From Paracoccaceae bacterium (GTDB lineage: Bacteria > Pseudomonadota > Alphaproteobacteria > Rhodobacterales > Rhodobacteraceae): a stretch of DNA of 62,710 bases. Position 1 is the stretch's first letter; every line of letters starts with the position of its first letter. The notes under the pieces are model-generated. The model worked only from the letters and a program-made list of their open reading frames with translations. It searched no databases and was not told where the DNA came from. Below are positions 26,322-33,647 of this stretch, piece by piece. Location: positions 1-62,710 of the forward strand of contig CACGIS010000003.1 in NCBI GenBank assembly GCA_902573175.1, written 5' to 3'. The position numbers and the translations under genes are program-made.

Positions 26322-26345
26322 AAAGTGTGGCAGGAGAGCTTTCAG

Positions 26346-26384
26346 ATGAACAAATTAGAAAAAGTTGATGAATTTATAAGGTAA
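26346..26384 (+). CDS. 12-codon micro-ORF, possible leader peptide
   Basis: ATG 26346 to TAA 26384 encodes 12 residues (MNKLEKVDEFIR), preceded by a good AGGAGAG, and ends two bases before the next gene's ATG. It could couple translation of the zinc-ribbon protein. Very short frames arise often by chance. Confidence 0.25.
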   Translation: MNKLEKVDEFIR

Positions 26385-26386
26385 AG

Positions 26387-26581
26387 ATGCAGATGGATAA
26401 CCTTTTAAACCCTAATAATGAATTTATTCAGAGGTGTCCGAGGTGCTCAGCACCTTTAAAAACTATTGTTGTTCATGGCCATGAAGCCTGCAGTACCTGT
26501 AAATCAAATATCATGGAGTGCTGTACGGGAGACAACTGTAAAACAGATTACAATTTGGCAGTTGGCTATGAAAGGGCCTAG
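26387..26581 (+). CDS. Small zinc-ribbon-like protein
   Basis: 64 residues. Cys spacing CPRC ... CSTC resembles a zinc ribbon, followed by ECCTGDNCKTDYN with three further Cys. Charged, no membrane segment. Starts at ATG 26387 or ATG 26393 (MDNLLNPNN). Sits 65 bp after the LysE pair and 37 bp before the VOC gene, all on the same strand. No named family recognised; probably a metal-binding small protein. Confidence 0.7.
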   Translation: MQMDNLLNPNNEFIQRCPRCSAPLKTIVVHGHEACSTCKSNIMECCTGDNCKTDYNLAVGYERA

Positions 26582-26618
26582 AAACATAATCACTAGAATT
26601 TATCATTGTGTTTTTTAA

Positions 26619-27035
26619 ATGAAACTTGAATTTCACCATATTAATTTTGTATCTAAAGATGTCGGTAAATTGCACGATTTTTATACCAAAATCTTGCAGT
26701 TAGAAAATATACCAATTGAAAACTTTCCACGACCTCAAGAAACAAAAAACACTGGCTACAGTGGCGAGATAAAGTTTGCAACAGATGGGTTTATGCAAAT
26801 GCATTTAGCGGAAAAAGATTTGAATGTTGCGGCAAAGCATAACATGCACATTAATCCAGTGGAAAAAGGTCATATTGCTTTTAGAACTGATGATCTAAAG
26901 ACATTTTTGAAGGTGCTTAAAGAAAACCAAATTCCATATGCGGACTATGGAACGACTTTTGCCAAAGAATGGCATCAAGTCTTTTTTCATGACCCTGAGG
27001 GGAATGTAATCGAAGTTCATCAAAAAGTTGATTGA
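26619..27035 (+). CDS. VOC superfamily (glyoxalase/dioxygenase fold) protein
   Basis: 138 residues with two beta-alpha-beta-beta-beta modules: FHHINFVSKDVGKLHDFYTKIL at the front and HIAFRTDDLKTFLKVLKE later, ending QVFFHDPEGNVIEVHQ. Probable metal ligands are His6, the His in GHIAF and the Glu in VIEVHQ. Such proteins are isomerases, dioxygenases or resistance proteins. Stand-alone; convergent with the PNPOx-fold gene. Substrate unknown. Confidence 0.88.
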   Translation: MKLEFHHINFVSKDVGKLHDFYTKILQLENIPIENFPRPQETKNTGYSGEIKFATDGFMQMHLAEKDLNVAAKHNMHINPVEKGHIAFRTDDLKTFLKVLKENQIPYADYGTTFAKEWHQVFFHDPEGNVIEVHQKVD

Positions 27036-27040
27036 GCTAT

Positions 27041-27598
27041 TTACGGTGCAAGCCAAGTTCCAGACCACTTACTTTCTCTCGTAAATAGAGCTCGGGTGTG
27101 GCGGGTGCCAAGGTGCGTTAAATCCATTTCCTCGATTTTTAACTCTATAACACAAAATCTTTCAAAGTTAGCTGGTTTTTCATAGGAAAATGAAGTCGAT
27201 ATCGACGTACCAGGGGCAGGGCGTGTGCCGTAGGATATACGGGATTTGTAAGGTACTTTGTCCCATTTTTCTCTTAAAGTTTCGCCTGTTTTTATTTCTG
27301 AAACCGCTTTAAAACGAATTTGTAATTTATTTTTTGGAAACCAGATGTGTAAACCGACTTTAGGGTTCATTTTTAGTTCCTCAATTTTTCTACTCTTTAA
27401 ATCCGTGTGCACTTCAAGTGTTGCAGCCATTTGGTCGGCTTGCCTCAAGACAACCGTTCGCAGTTCTGGCATTCCTTTCAATCCAACGGTTCCAAAAGTT
27501 GGATGAAGCGCTGGGGATTTTTTATCAACAGTTCCTCTTGTGATTAAACCCCAAGCATACTCGTGCATAACTTTGAGATTATCAAATTCATTTTTCAT
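27041..27598 (-). CDS. Pyridoxamine 5'-phosphate oxidase-like flavoprotein
   Basis: About 185 residues of the split-barrel flavin-binding fold: GMPELRTVVLRQADQ near the N-terminus (FMN-binding Arg), ...PKVGLHIWFPKNKLQIRFKAVSEI in the middle, and LTHLGTRHTRALFTRESKWSGTWLAP at the end. ATG 27598 has AGGTGA upstream; the upstream ATG at 27631 lies inside the preceding ABC1 gene and would overlap it. Probably a heme/flavin reductase or PNPOx relative. Co-directional with and 7 bp downstream of the ABC1 gene. Confidence 0.88.
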   Translation of the reverse strand: MKNEFDNLKVMHEYAWGLITRGTVDKKSPALHPTFGTVGLKGMPELRTVVLRQADQMAATLEVHTDLKSRKIEELKMNPKVGLHIWFPKNKLQIRFKAVSEIKTGETLREKWDKVPYKSRISYGTRPAPGTSISTSFSYEKPANFERFCVIELKIEEMDLTHLGTRHTRALFTRESKWSGTWLAP

Positions 27599-27605
27599 AG
27601 AGCGT

Positions 27606-28949
27606 TCACCTGTTTTGGAGTGTTTTATCATATTCTTTTATTATATTGAGGATTGGAATTGAGGCGTTTATCGATTTAAAAAACAAAAGAAATCCCAAAA
27701 TTTTTCGTTGTATGAAAATGAAATCTGGATCAAAAAGAGTTTGAGGGATTATTTTTTGAAATTCTTTTATTTTATCTGCTTCAATTAAATCAAACAGCTT
27801 AGAGTCAGCAAAATTAAAATTTTCACTAAATTTCAATTCCTCTATCACCGTATCAATTAATTCATTTATGAAATCATCTAAATTTTTATCTATATTATTT
27901 GGTAGAAACCCATTTCTATTGAGAAAGTTTTTTATTTTTTTTCGATTTAAGGTCAGCCCCACATTTAGCAAACCTTTATATAAATCTTTTGTGTCATTCG
28001 ATACATTTGAACAAGAGCCAAAATCTAGCAGGACAACTTTATAGTCGGCTGATTTCAATAAAAAGTTTGAAAGGTTTGGATCGGTTTGTACAAACTGAAA
28101 GATAAAAATTTCATCTAATAATAATTTAATTAGTAACTCAGCTATTTTATTTTTCTTCAACTTTATTATGGAATTTTGTGAGGAAAGTTCAGAGCCATCT
28201 TCAAATGACATTGCTAATATCTGGTCTGTTGAGAGTTCACTAAAAACTGTTGGAACTCGTAGATTTTCATTAGCTTTGCAAAATGCTGAGTATGTCCTAA
28301 TATTTTCGGCTTCTAAAATGTATTCACTCTCTGCTATTAATTGCTCTTCACATATCTTGAAATAATAATCTGAGTCGAAATCTTGAGGTAGAAATTTGGC
28401 TTTGTTAACTAAGAAGCGAAGCGACCGCATATCGTTTTTAATTGTCTCACGAATATTTGGAAATTGGATCTTAATTGCTAGTTCTAAACCATTTTTTAAT
28501 TTGGCTTTGTGCACCTGCCCTATGGAAGCTGCAGCAAAGGGTTGCACCTCAAAACTATCAAAATTTCTTAGCCACCCTGGTCCCCAGTTTTTATCTAAGA
28601 TTTTCTTAACTTGGCGCGGTGGCATCGAGTAACCAGAGGATCTTAATTGTCCAATAATTTGTGAAATTTCAGGTGTAAAAATTAATTGATCATCTATAGA
28701 AATAAGCTGCCCAAATTTCATAGCAGCACCTCTGAGTTGCTTGAGGGTTTCAACTGTTGAGTAGGCATTTTTTGTTGAAAAAAGTGATTTGTTTAAATTT
28801 ACAGATTTACCCATGAAAAGGTCTGAGATCATATTTCCCGATGTTTGAAGGCCAATCCTTATTAATAGATTTGTTGTTTTAAAATTTCGCTCAATTAAGG
28901 AACTTGGCAGGCGCTTTGGAGGATTTGACTTCCGGGTTTTGTTATCCAT
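27606..28949 (-). CDS. ABC1/UbiB-type atypical kinase
   Basis: 447 residues. UbiB-family marks: RGAAMKFGQLISID (KxGQ motif), the Ala-rich loop in PFAAASIGQVHKAKLK, LAIKIQFPN with the catalytic Lys, QTDPNLSNFLL in place of the usual DPNxxN loop, and VVLLDFGSC with metal-binding Asp. These proteins support ubiquinone biosynthesis or lipid homeostasis. No C-terminal transmembrane pair is obvious. Transcribed into the PNPOx-fold gene. Could be a non-ubiquinone ABC1 family member; exact substrate unknown. Confidence 0.9.
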   Translation of the reverse strand: MDNKTRKSNPPKRLPSSLIERNFKTTNLLIRIGLQTSGNMISDLFMGKSVNLNKSLFSTKNAYSTVETLKQLRGAAMKFGQLISIDDQLIFTPEISQIIGQLRSSGYSMPPRQVKKILDKNWGPGWLRNFDSFEVQPFAAASIGQVHKAKLKNGLELAIKIQFPNIRETIKNDMRSLRFLVNKAKFLPQDFDSDYYFKICEEQLIAESEYILEAENIRTYSAFCKANENLRVPTVFSELSTDQILAMSFEDGSELSSQNSIIKLKKNKIAELLIKLLLDEIFIFQFVQTDPNLSNFLLKSADYKVVLLDFGSCSNVSNDTKDLYKGLLNVGLTLNRKKIKNFLNRNGFLPNNIDKNLDDFINELIDTVIEELKFSENFNFADSKLFDLIEADKIKEFQKIIPQTLFDPDFIFIQRKILGFLLFFKSINASIPILNIIKEYDKTLQNR

Positions 28950-29044
28950 TTTATTATCGTTATTCCAAAGTTTTTTTATCTTGCACTAAGTTATGAGATA
29001 TTTTTAGGTCGAAAGGTACTTAACTCAATTTATTTGATAAAATA

Positions 29045-29145
29045 ATGCAAATACAAAAAAACCTTCCTGTTGGAAGGTTTTTTGCACAGATCGGGGGAGG
29101 AACCTTTCTGTCTTTTAAAGTCACGAAGGGAGGATCGCAACCACA
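29045..29145 (-). ncRNA. Candidate Cuckoo/CcsR-like small RNA
   Basis: Minus-strand RNA would contain, in order, a 7-bp stem GUUGCGA/UCGUGAC (29141-29135 with 29126-29120) with loop UCCUCCCU; then ACAGA/UCUGU closing a second hairpin whose loop holds UUCCUCCC; then a perfect 12-bp terminator and a U-tract. The first stem needs two G-U pairs that exist only on the minus strand. Two anti-Shine-Dalgarno CCUCCC loops plus terminator is the layout of Cuckoo/CcsR RNAs of Alphaproteobacteria. No DUF1127 gene is seen beside it, and the 5' end is not defined. Confidence 0.5.
29056..29083 (-). terminator. Strong intrinsic terminator, readable both ways
   Basis: A 12-bp perfect stem, AAAAAACCTTCC (29056-29067) with GGAAGGTTTTTT (29072-29083), loop of four bases. 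In the minus direction the stem is followed by TTTTTTTGTATTTG. It ends the small RNA candidate and insulates the ABC1 operon. Confidence 0.8.
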
Positions 29146-29457
29146 AATTTAATTTAGAGCGCTCTTCACTCCTAAACCACTATAACTTTGACATACTCGC
29201 TATGCGTAACCTGCATACCTATACCTGCAGTACCTAGTGACTTTATCTGCTGTTAATTAAAGCCCAAGCAAGTATTTTAGCATTTAAGGTTTGAGTATTT
29301 GAATTGAATTGGAACAAAATTAATCAATTTTAATCTTAACGATTAATTAATAATCCATTCTTATTTCTAACGTGCTTGAGCATCTGATTAATAATAAGGT
29401 CTTGTAAGTATTTTTTGATAGGCTAAATCTTTTGGTACAAAAAGGGAGATTTTACTA

Positions 29458-30465
29458 ATGAAACGTAATTTGGGAAAATTTGTCACCTTGGCACTTGGCT
29501 TAGGGTTGGCAACTGAGTCATTTGCAGAAGAATGGAATGTATCAACTTGGGGAAAGCGCCGTGCTTTCACGGAACACATTGAAAAGTTAGCCGAACTTGT
29601 ATCAGCTAAAACAAATGGTGAGTTCACAATGAATGTAAGTTATGGTGGCTTGTCGAAAAACCGTGAAAATTTGGATGGTATATCTATTGGTGCCTTCGAG
29701 ATGGCACAATTTTGTGCTGGTTATCATCGTGATAAAAACAGAGCAATAACAGTGCTTGAATTGCCATTCCTGGGTGTTGAAACTTTAGACCAAGAAGTAG
29801 CCGTTAGTCACGCCGTTTATGATCATCCAGCCGTAAAAGATGAAATGGCTCAGTGGAATGCAAAGATCATTATGACATCGCCAATGCCTCAGTACAATTT
29901 AGTTGGAACAGGTGAACCCAGAGACACTTTAGCCGAGTTCAACGGGATGCGCGTTCGTGCAACGGGCGGATTAGGTGCAGCTTTTAAAGCAGTTGGAGGA
30001 GTTCCTACTTCAGTTACTGCGACCGAAGCTTTTCAAGCAATGGAAAGCGGTGTTGTCGATACGGTAGCTTTCGCTCAGCATGCACATTTATCCTTTGGCA
30101 CTATAAACCAAGCGGACTGGTGGACTGCTAATCTTAACCCCGGAACCGTTAACTGCCCTGTTGTTGTAAATATTGATGCATACGAAGGTCTATCAGCAGC
30201 GCACCGGGAAGCACTTGATAGTTCTATTGATGAAGCAATTGCGCATTATCTCAAAAACTATGGAGAACTGCTTGAAAAGTGGGATGGCATTCTTGTAGAA
30301 AAGAATGTCAAAAAAGTAATGATTGATCCAGCAGTCATAGAAGAGTTTAAAGCTGCGGCGGCGGTTCCAGCAAGGGATGCTTGGATAGCTGATATGTCTG
30401 CGCAGGGTTTGCCCGCTCAGGATTTATATGATCTGGTTCAGACAACCTTAGCAGCGGCTAAATAA
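29458..30465 (+). CDS. TRAP transporter solute-binding protein (DctP type)
   Basis: 335 residues with a signal peptide (MKRNLGKFVTLALGLGLATESFAEEW). Periplasmic binding protein of the TRAP family: MRVRATGGLGAAFKAVGGVPTSVTATEAFQAMESGVVDT contains the conserved Arg that grips the ligand carboxylate and the conserved G...VDT block. Binds an organic acid. A terminator-like hairpin at 30475-30500 lies directly after it, then DctQ and DctM genes: a usual way to make more binding protein than permease. GGGAG precedes the ATG. Ligand unknown; located at the edge of the catabolic island. Confidence 0.94.
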   Translation: MKRNLGKFVTLALGLGLATESFAEEWNVSTWGKRRAFTEHIEKLAELVSAKTNGEFTMNVSYGGLSKNRENLDGISIGAFEMAQFCAGYHRDKNRAITVLELPFLGVETLDQEVAVSHAVYDHPAVKDEMAQWNAKIIMTSPMPQYNLVGTGEPRDTLAEFNGMRVRATGGLGAAFKAVGGVPTSVTATEAFQAMESGVVDTVAFAQHAHLSFGTINQADWWTANLNPGTVNCPVVVNIDAYEGLSAAHREALDSSIDEAIAHYLKNYGELLEKWDGILVEKNVKKVMIDPAVIEEFKAAAAVPARDAWIADMSAQGLPAQDLYDLVQTTLAAAK

Positions 30466-30474
30466 TAAAATTTT

Positions 30475-30500
30475 GGGGGCACTTTAGCCCCCTTTTTTTT
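30475..30500 (+). terminator. Intercistronic terminator/attenuator after dctP-like gene
   Basis: GGGGGC / GCCCCC stem (30475-30480 and 30487-30492), six-base loop, then eight T residues. It should end most transcripts after the binding-protein gene, with partial read-through to the permease genes. Confidence 0.85.
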
Positions 30501-30546
30501 AAAATAATATTTTCTATTCAAACCACACGGAAAAGATGACTGGATT

Positions 30547-31176
30547 ATGGCTGGAAACGCATCAGTTCTAGAGGATCATTCACTTCTAAGTAAATTGGAT
30601 AAAAATCTCCTTAAAATTGAAAAGGCTTTCGCTTTAATATCGGGATTGGCTATCTTTTCTTTAATGGTTTTGGCCGTACGTTCTGTTGGTGGGCGAGAAT
30701 TTTTTGAGTGGCCATTAAGCGGCTATGTTGACTGGATAATGCAACTGATGCCACTTATTGCTATTTTAGCAGTAAGTTATGCAATGAGGGACGGTACTCA
30801 CATTCGGATGGATATTTTTGTATCTCAACTATCAGGAAGAATACTATGGACGTTTGAACTTATTACTACAAGCATAGTGTTAATTTTGATGCTGCTATTG
30901 CTATGGGGTAGTTGGGCTCATTTCGATCGCGCTTTTGATTGGAACGCACCGTTTTTTAGTCGAGATAGTACAATTGATATTGGACTCCCAATTTGGCCTT
31001 CAAAAATATTAGTTCCAATCGGGTTCGCAGTTTTGTGCTCACGACTTTTATTGCAGAGTTATGGCTATGCCCGTGCATTAATTTTTGGTTTGAGTAAACC
31101 TGTAGGCGTTCCAATAATAAAAGACGCGGCTGCACAGGCAGCAGCAGAAGCTGATAACCTTATTAAAAAAGGCTGA
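30547..31176 (+). CDS. TRAP transporter small permease (DctQ type)
   Basis: 209 residues with four hydrophobic segments (ALISGLAIFSLMVLAVRSVGG, WIMQLMPLIAILAVSYAM, LITTSIVLILMLLLLWG, ILVPIGFAVLCSRLLLQSYGY). YAMRDGTHIRMDIFV is the conserved loop of the small subunit. Forms the membrane complex with the large subunit encoded 7 bp downstream. Confidence 0.93.
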   Translation: MAGNASVLEDHSLLSKLDKNLLKIEKAFALISGLAIFSLMVLAVRSVGGREFFEWPLSGYVDWIMQLMPLIAILAVSYAMRDGTHIRMDIFVSQLSGRILWTFELITTSIVLILMLLLLWGSWAHFDRAFDWNAPFFSRDSTIDIGLPIWPSKILVPIGFAVLCSRLLLQSYGYARALIFGLSKPVGVPIIKDAAAQAAAEADNLIKKG

Positions 31177-31183
31177 TTGATAA

Positions 31184-32584
31184 ATGGATCAAATACAGAT
31201 TGGTCTTTGGGTTACCGCTGGATTACTTGTTATGGTTGTAATGGGAATGCGTGTGGCCTTCGCTGCAGCTTTGGCGGGTGTTGTCGGATTAATCTTGATT
31301 TTTTGGGCCAAAAAAGACTTTGATCCTGAAAAATTTGGTTGGGCCTTGACTGTGGCAGTCAAGCAAGCGGGACAAGTGCCTCACTCTAAGGTGGCAAGTC
31401 ATGAATTAAGTTTAATCCCGACGTTCATTTTAATTGGATACCTTGCATATTACGCTGGTTTAACTCACTCACTATTTGAAGCGGCTAAACGTTGGATTGC
31501 CTGGCTTCCAGGAGGATTGGCGGTTTCTACTATTTTTGCTACAGCTGGGTTTGCAGCAGTTTCGGGAGCATCTGTAGCAACGGCTGCCGTATTTGCAAGA
31601 ATAGCTATACCGGAAATGCTTAAAATTGGCTATCGCAAGGAATTTGCTGCCGGTGTTGTTGCAGCCGGTGGCACACTTGCGTCACTTATTCCTCCATCCG
31701 CCATTTTAGTTATATATGCCATTATTGTTGAGCAAAATGTGGGTAAACTTCTTTTGGCTGGATTTGTTCCTGGAGCATTTTCAGCATTAATTTATGGTAT
31801 TTTAATTGTGGGTATAGCTGTAATTTTTAAATCTGTAGGGCCGCCGGTGGGGGGATTTACGTTTAAACAAAAACTCGAAAGCCTTCCTGGGGCATTACCA
31901 ATTGTGGCTGTAATCGTGATTATAATATGTTTTGTTTATAATCCATTTGGTGAAGACGCTTGGGGTACGCCGACTGAAGGTGGAGCTATAGGAGCGTTTA
32001 TCGTCTTTTGTATGGCTCTGTGGAAAAAAATGCGATGGGTCGAATTTAAGGAAGCTCTTATAGAGACCGCAAAACTGACAGTTATGATTTTTACAATCAT
32101 ATGGGGTGTTTTAATCTATGTCAGGTTTCTTGGATTTGCGGATTTGCCGGGAGCATTTTCAAATTGGATCACATCATTAAATGCTTCGCCAATGATGATT
32201 TTGGTTTGCATACTTCTGGCCTATGCTGTTCTTGGCATGTTTATGGATGCTATTGGCATGTTGCTATTAACCCTACCTGTAGTTTACCCGGCAGTCATGG
32301 CCCTAAATGGCGGCGAGGATGTGCTAGCTTCCGAGAGCGCTTTTGGTATGTCGGGAGAAATGTGTGCAATTTGGTTTGGGATTTTAGTGGTAAAAATGGC
32401 AGAGTTTTGCCTTATTACACCTCCGATTGGATTGAACTGTTTTGTAGTTGCAGGTGTGAGAGATGACATTACAGTTCAGGATGTTTTTAAAGGTGTTACA
32501 CCGTTTTTTATTGCAGATGCTTTTACCATTGCAGGTCTCGTGGCTTTTCCAGGAATAGTACTCTGGTTGCCATCGCTAGCCTAA
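31184..32584 (+). CDS. TRAP transporter large permease (DctM type)
   Basis: 466 residues, about 12 hydrophobic segments. Family blocks: GFAAVSGASVATAAVFARIAIPEM, GGTLASLIPPSAILVIYAIIVEQNVGKLL and LITPPIGLNCFVVAGV near the C-terminus. Na+-coupled uptake of the substrate delivered by the DctP-like protein. The three genes form a complete TRAP system; it precedes the Nu-class GST gene by 112 bp, and no operator of the LacI type was found in front of it. Confidence 0.94.
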   Translation: MDQIQIGLWVTAGLLVMVVMGMRVAFAAALAGVVGLILIFWAKKDFDPEKFGWALTVAVKQAGQVPHSKVASHELSLIPTFILIGYLAYYAGLTHSLFEAAKRWIAWLPGGLAVSTIFATAGFAAVSGASVATAAVFARIAIPEMLKIGYRKEFAAGVVAAGGTLASLIPPSAILVIYAIIVEQNVGKLLLAGFVPGAFSALIYGILIVGIAVIFKSVGPPVGGFTFKQKLESLPGALPIVAVIVIIICFVYNPFGEDAWGTPTEGGAIGAFIVFCMALWKKMRWVEFKEALIETAKLTVMIFTIIWGVLIYVRFLGFADLPGAFSNWITSLNASPMMILVCILLAYAVLGMFMDAIGMLLLTLPVVYPAVMALNGGEDVLASESAFGMSGEMCAIWFGILVVKMAEFCLITPPIGLNCFVVAGVRDDITVQDVFKGVTPFFIADAFTIAGLVAFPGIVLWLPSLA

Positions 32585-32696
32585 TGATTTTTACTGTAAA
32601 TTTATTTAAATTTTCATGTTGGCTTAACTATTTTTGTCCCTTGTGAAAGCAAAATTATGCCAATAAACCGGCAGAAATAATATAAAGGGGAAGATT

Positions 32697-33545
32697 ATGC
32701 CTAATGGTGAAAACTATTCCGTTCCCGATGTTTGGTCTTGGGATGAAGAAAGTGGAGGAACATTTGGTTCAATAAATAGACCATTTGCTGGTGCCACTCA
32801 TGAGGAAGATTTGCCCGTTGGAAAACATCCTCTTCAGTTGTATTCACAAGGCACGCCGAATGGTGTTAAAGTGACCATTCTCCTTGAAGAACTATTGGCA
32901 GCTGGCCATCAGGGTGCGGAGTATGATGCTTGGTTGATAAAAATTGGCAAGGGAGATCAGTTCTCAAGTGGTTTTGTCGAAATCAACCCAAATTCAAAAA
33001 TACCCGCTCTAGTAGATCATTCAGCAGCGGAACCGCAACGAGTTTTTGAAAGCGGTGCTATACTTCTTTATTTAGCCCAAAAATTTAATGCATTTATTCC
33101 AACTTCTTCATCTGAATACACGGAAATGATGTCTTGGCTATTTTGGCAAATGGGTAGCGCACCTTATTTGGGCGGTGGTTTTGGGCATTTTTATGTTTAT
33201 GCCCCAGAAAAATTTAAATATCCAATAAATAGATACACCATGGAAGTTAAGCGACAATTAAGTGTTCTGGATCAAAGATTATATAACAGTGAATTTATTT
33301 CAGGTCCGACCTATACTATTGCTGATATGGCTATTTGGCCTTGGTATGGTCGGCTCGTTCTTGGGAGGCAATATGGTGCTGGCGAGTTCTTGAATGTTTC
33401 AGAATATGAGAACATTAAAAGATGGGCTAGCAATTTAGACTTGAGGAAGCCCATTGTCAGGGGGCAAATGGTTAACAAAACTTCTGGAGAGCCGGCAGAG
33501 CAATTACGGGAGCGACATAATTCTGCTGATTTTGACTTAAAATAG
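32697..33545 (+). CDS. yghU: Nu-class glutathione transferase / disulfide-bond oxidoreductase, YghU-like
   Basis: 282 residues, very close to E. coli YghU over its length: VPDVWSWDEESGG, NRPFAGATHE, LPVGKHPLQLYSQGTPNGVK, GDQFSSGFVEINPNSKIPAL, LGGGFGHFYVYAPEK and TIADMAIWPWYGRLVLGRQ. The TPNG loop binds the glutathione thiol. YghU-class enzymes bind two glutathiones and have disulfide-bond reductase activity; a Nu-class relative from Novosphingobium (NaGSTNu) removes glutathione from a lignin-derived adduct. An AAAGGGG site precedes ATG. It lies between the TRAP operon and the operator-controlled FAD gene. Confidence 0.93.
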   Translation: MPNGENYSVPDVWSWDEESGGTFGSINRPFAGATHEEDLPVGKHPLQLYSQGTPNGVKVTILLEELLAAGHQGAEYDAWLIKIGKGDQFSSGFVEINPNSKIPALVDHSAAEPQRVFESGAILLYLAQKFNAFIPTSSSEYTEMMSWLFWQMGSAPYLGGGFGHFYVYAPEKFKYPINRYTMEVKRQLSVLDQRLYNSEFISGPTYTIADMAIWPWYGRLVLGRQYGAGEFLNVSEYENIKRWASNLDLRKPIVRGQMVNKTSGEPAEQLRERHNSADFDLK

Positions 33546-33586
33546 TAAAGAACAGAGGTTGAGTTCCTCCAATAAACTTATTTTGT

Positions 33587-33615
33587 TTGACACTATCTTA
33601 TCGGTCGCTAATAAT
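33587..33615 (+). promoter_or_regulatory. Promoter of the FAD-oxidoreductase gene
   Basis: TTGACA at 33587-33592, 17-bp spacer, AATAAT at 33610-33615 (five of six bases of TATAAT). The palindromic operator starts five bases after the -10, over the expected transcription start, as for a repressor site. Confidence 0.7.
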
Positions 33616-33619
33616 TTTC

Positions 33620-33631
33620 GCAAACGTTTGC
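33620..33631. promoter_or_regulatory. LacI-type operator, site 1 (GCAAACGTTTGC)
   Basis: Perfect 12-bp palindrome centred on CG, 17 bp before the ATG of the FAD oxidoreductase. Matches the other three sites in this window (36450, 45689, 60383) at 11 or more of 12 positions. Probable target of the LacI-family protein encoded at 44575-45594. Confidence 0.75.
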
Positions 33632-33647
33632 ATATAAATGAAAAGAA

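Larger units (their letters stand above)
28950..29457. other. 508-bp intergenic region with small RNA candidate and terminator
   Basis: No protein gene of normal size was found. The left half contains a perfect 12-bp terminator hairpin and, on the minus strand, two CCUCCC-loop hairpins. The right half is AT-rich and should hold the promoter of the TRAP operon, which I could not place. Minus-strand frames seen are only 8-14 codons long. Confidence 0.7.

Noticed and set aside
29322-29345. Fifth LacI operator before the TRAP operon (TTAACGATTAA)
   Set aside because: Only about 7 of 12 bases fit the consensus, which is too weak in such AT-rich DNA.
29388-29627. 79-codon minus-strand frame opposite the TRAP binding-protein start
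   Set aside because: It overlaps the signal peptide region of a clearly real gene and has no ribosome site or similarity.
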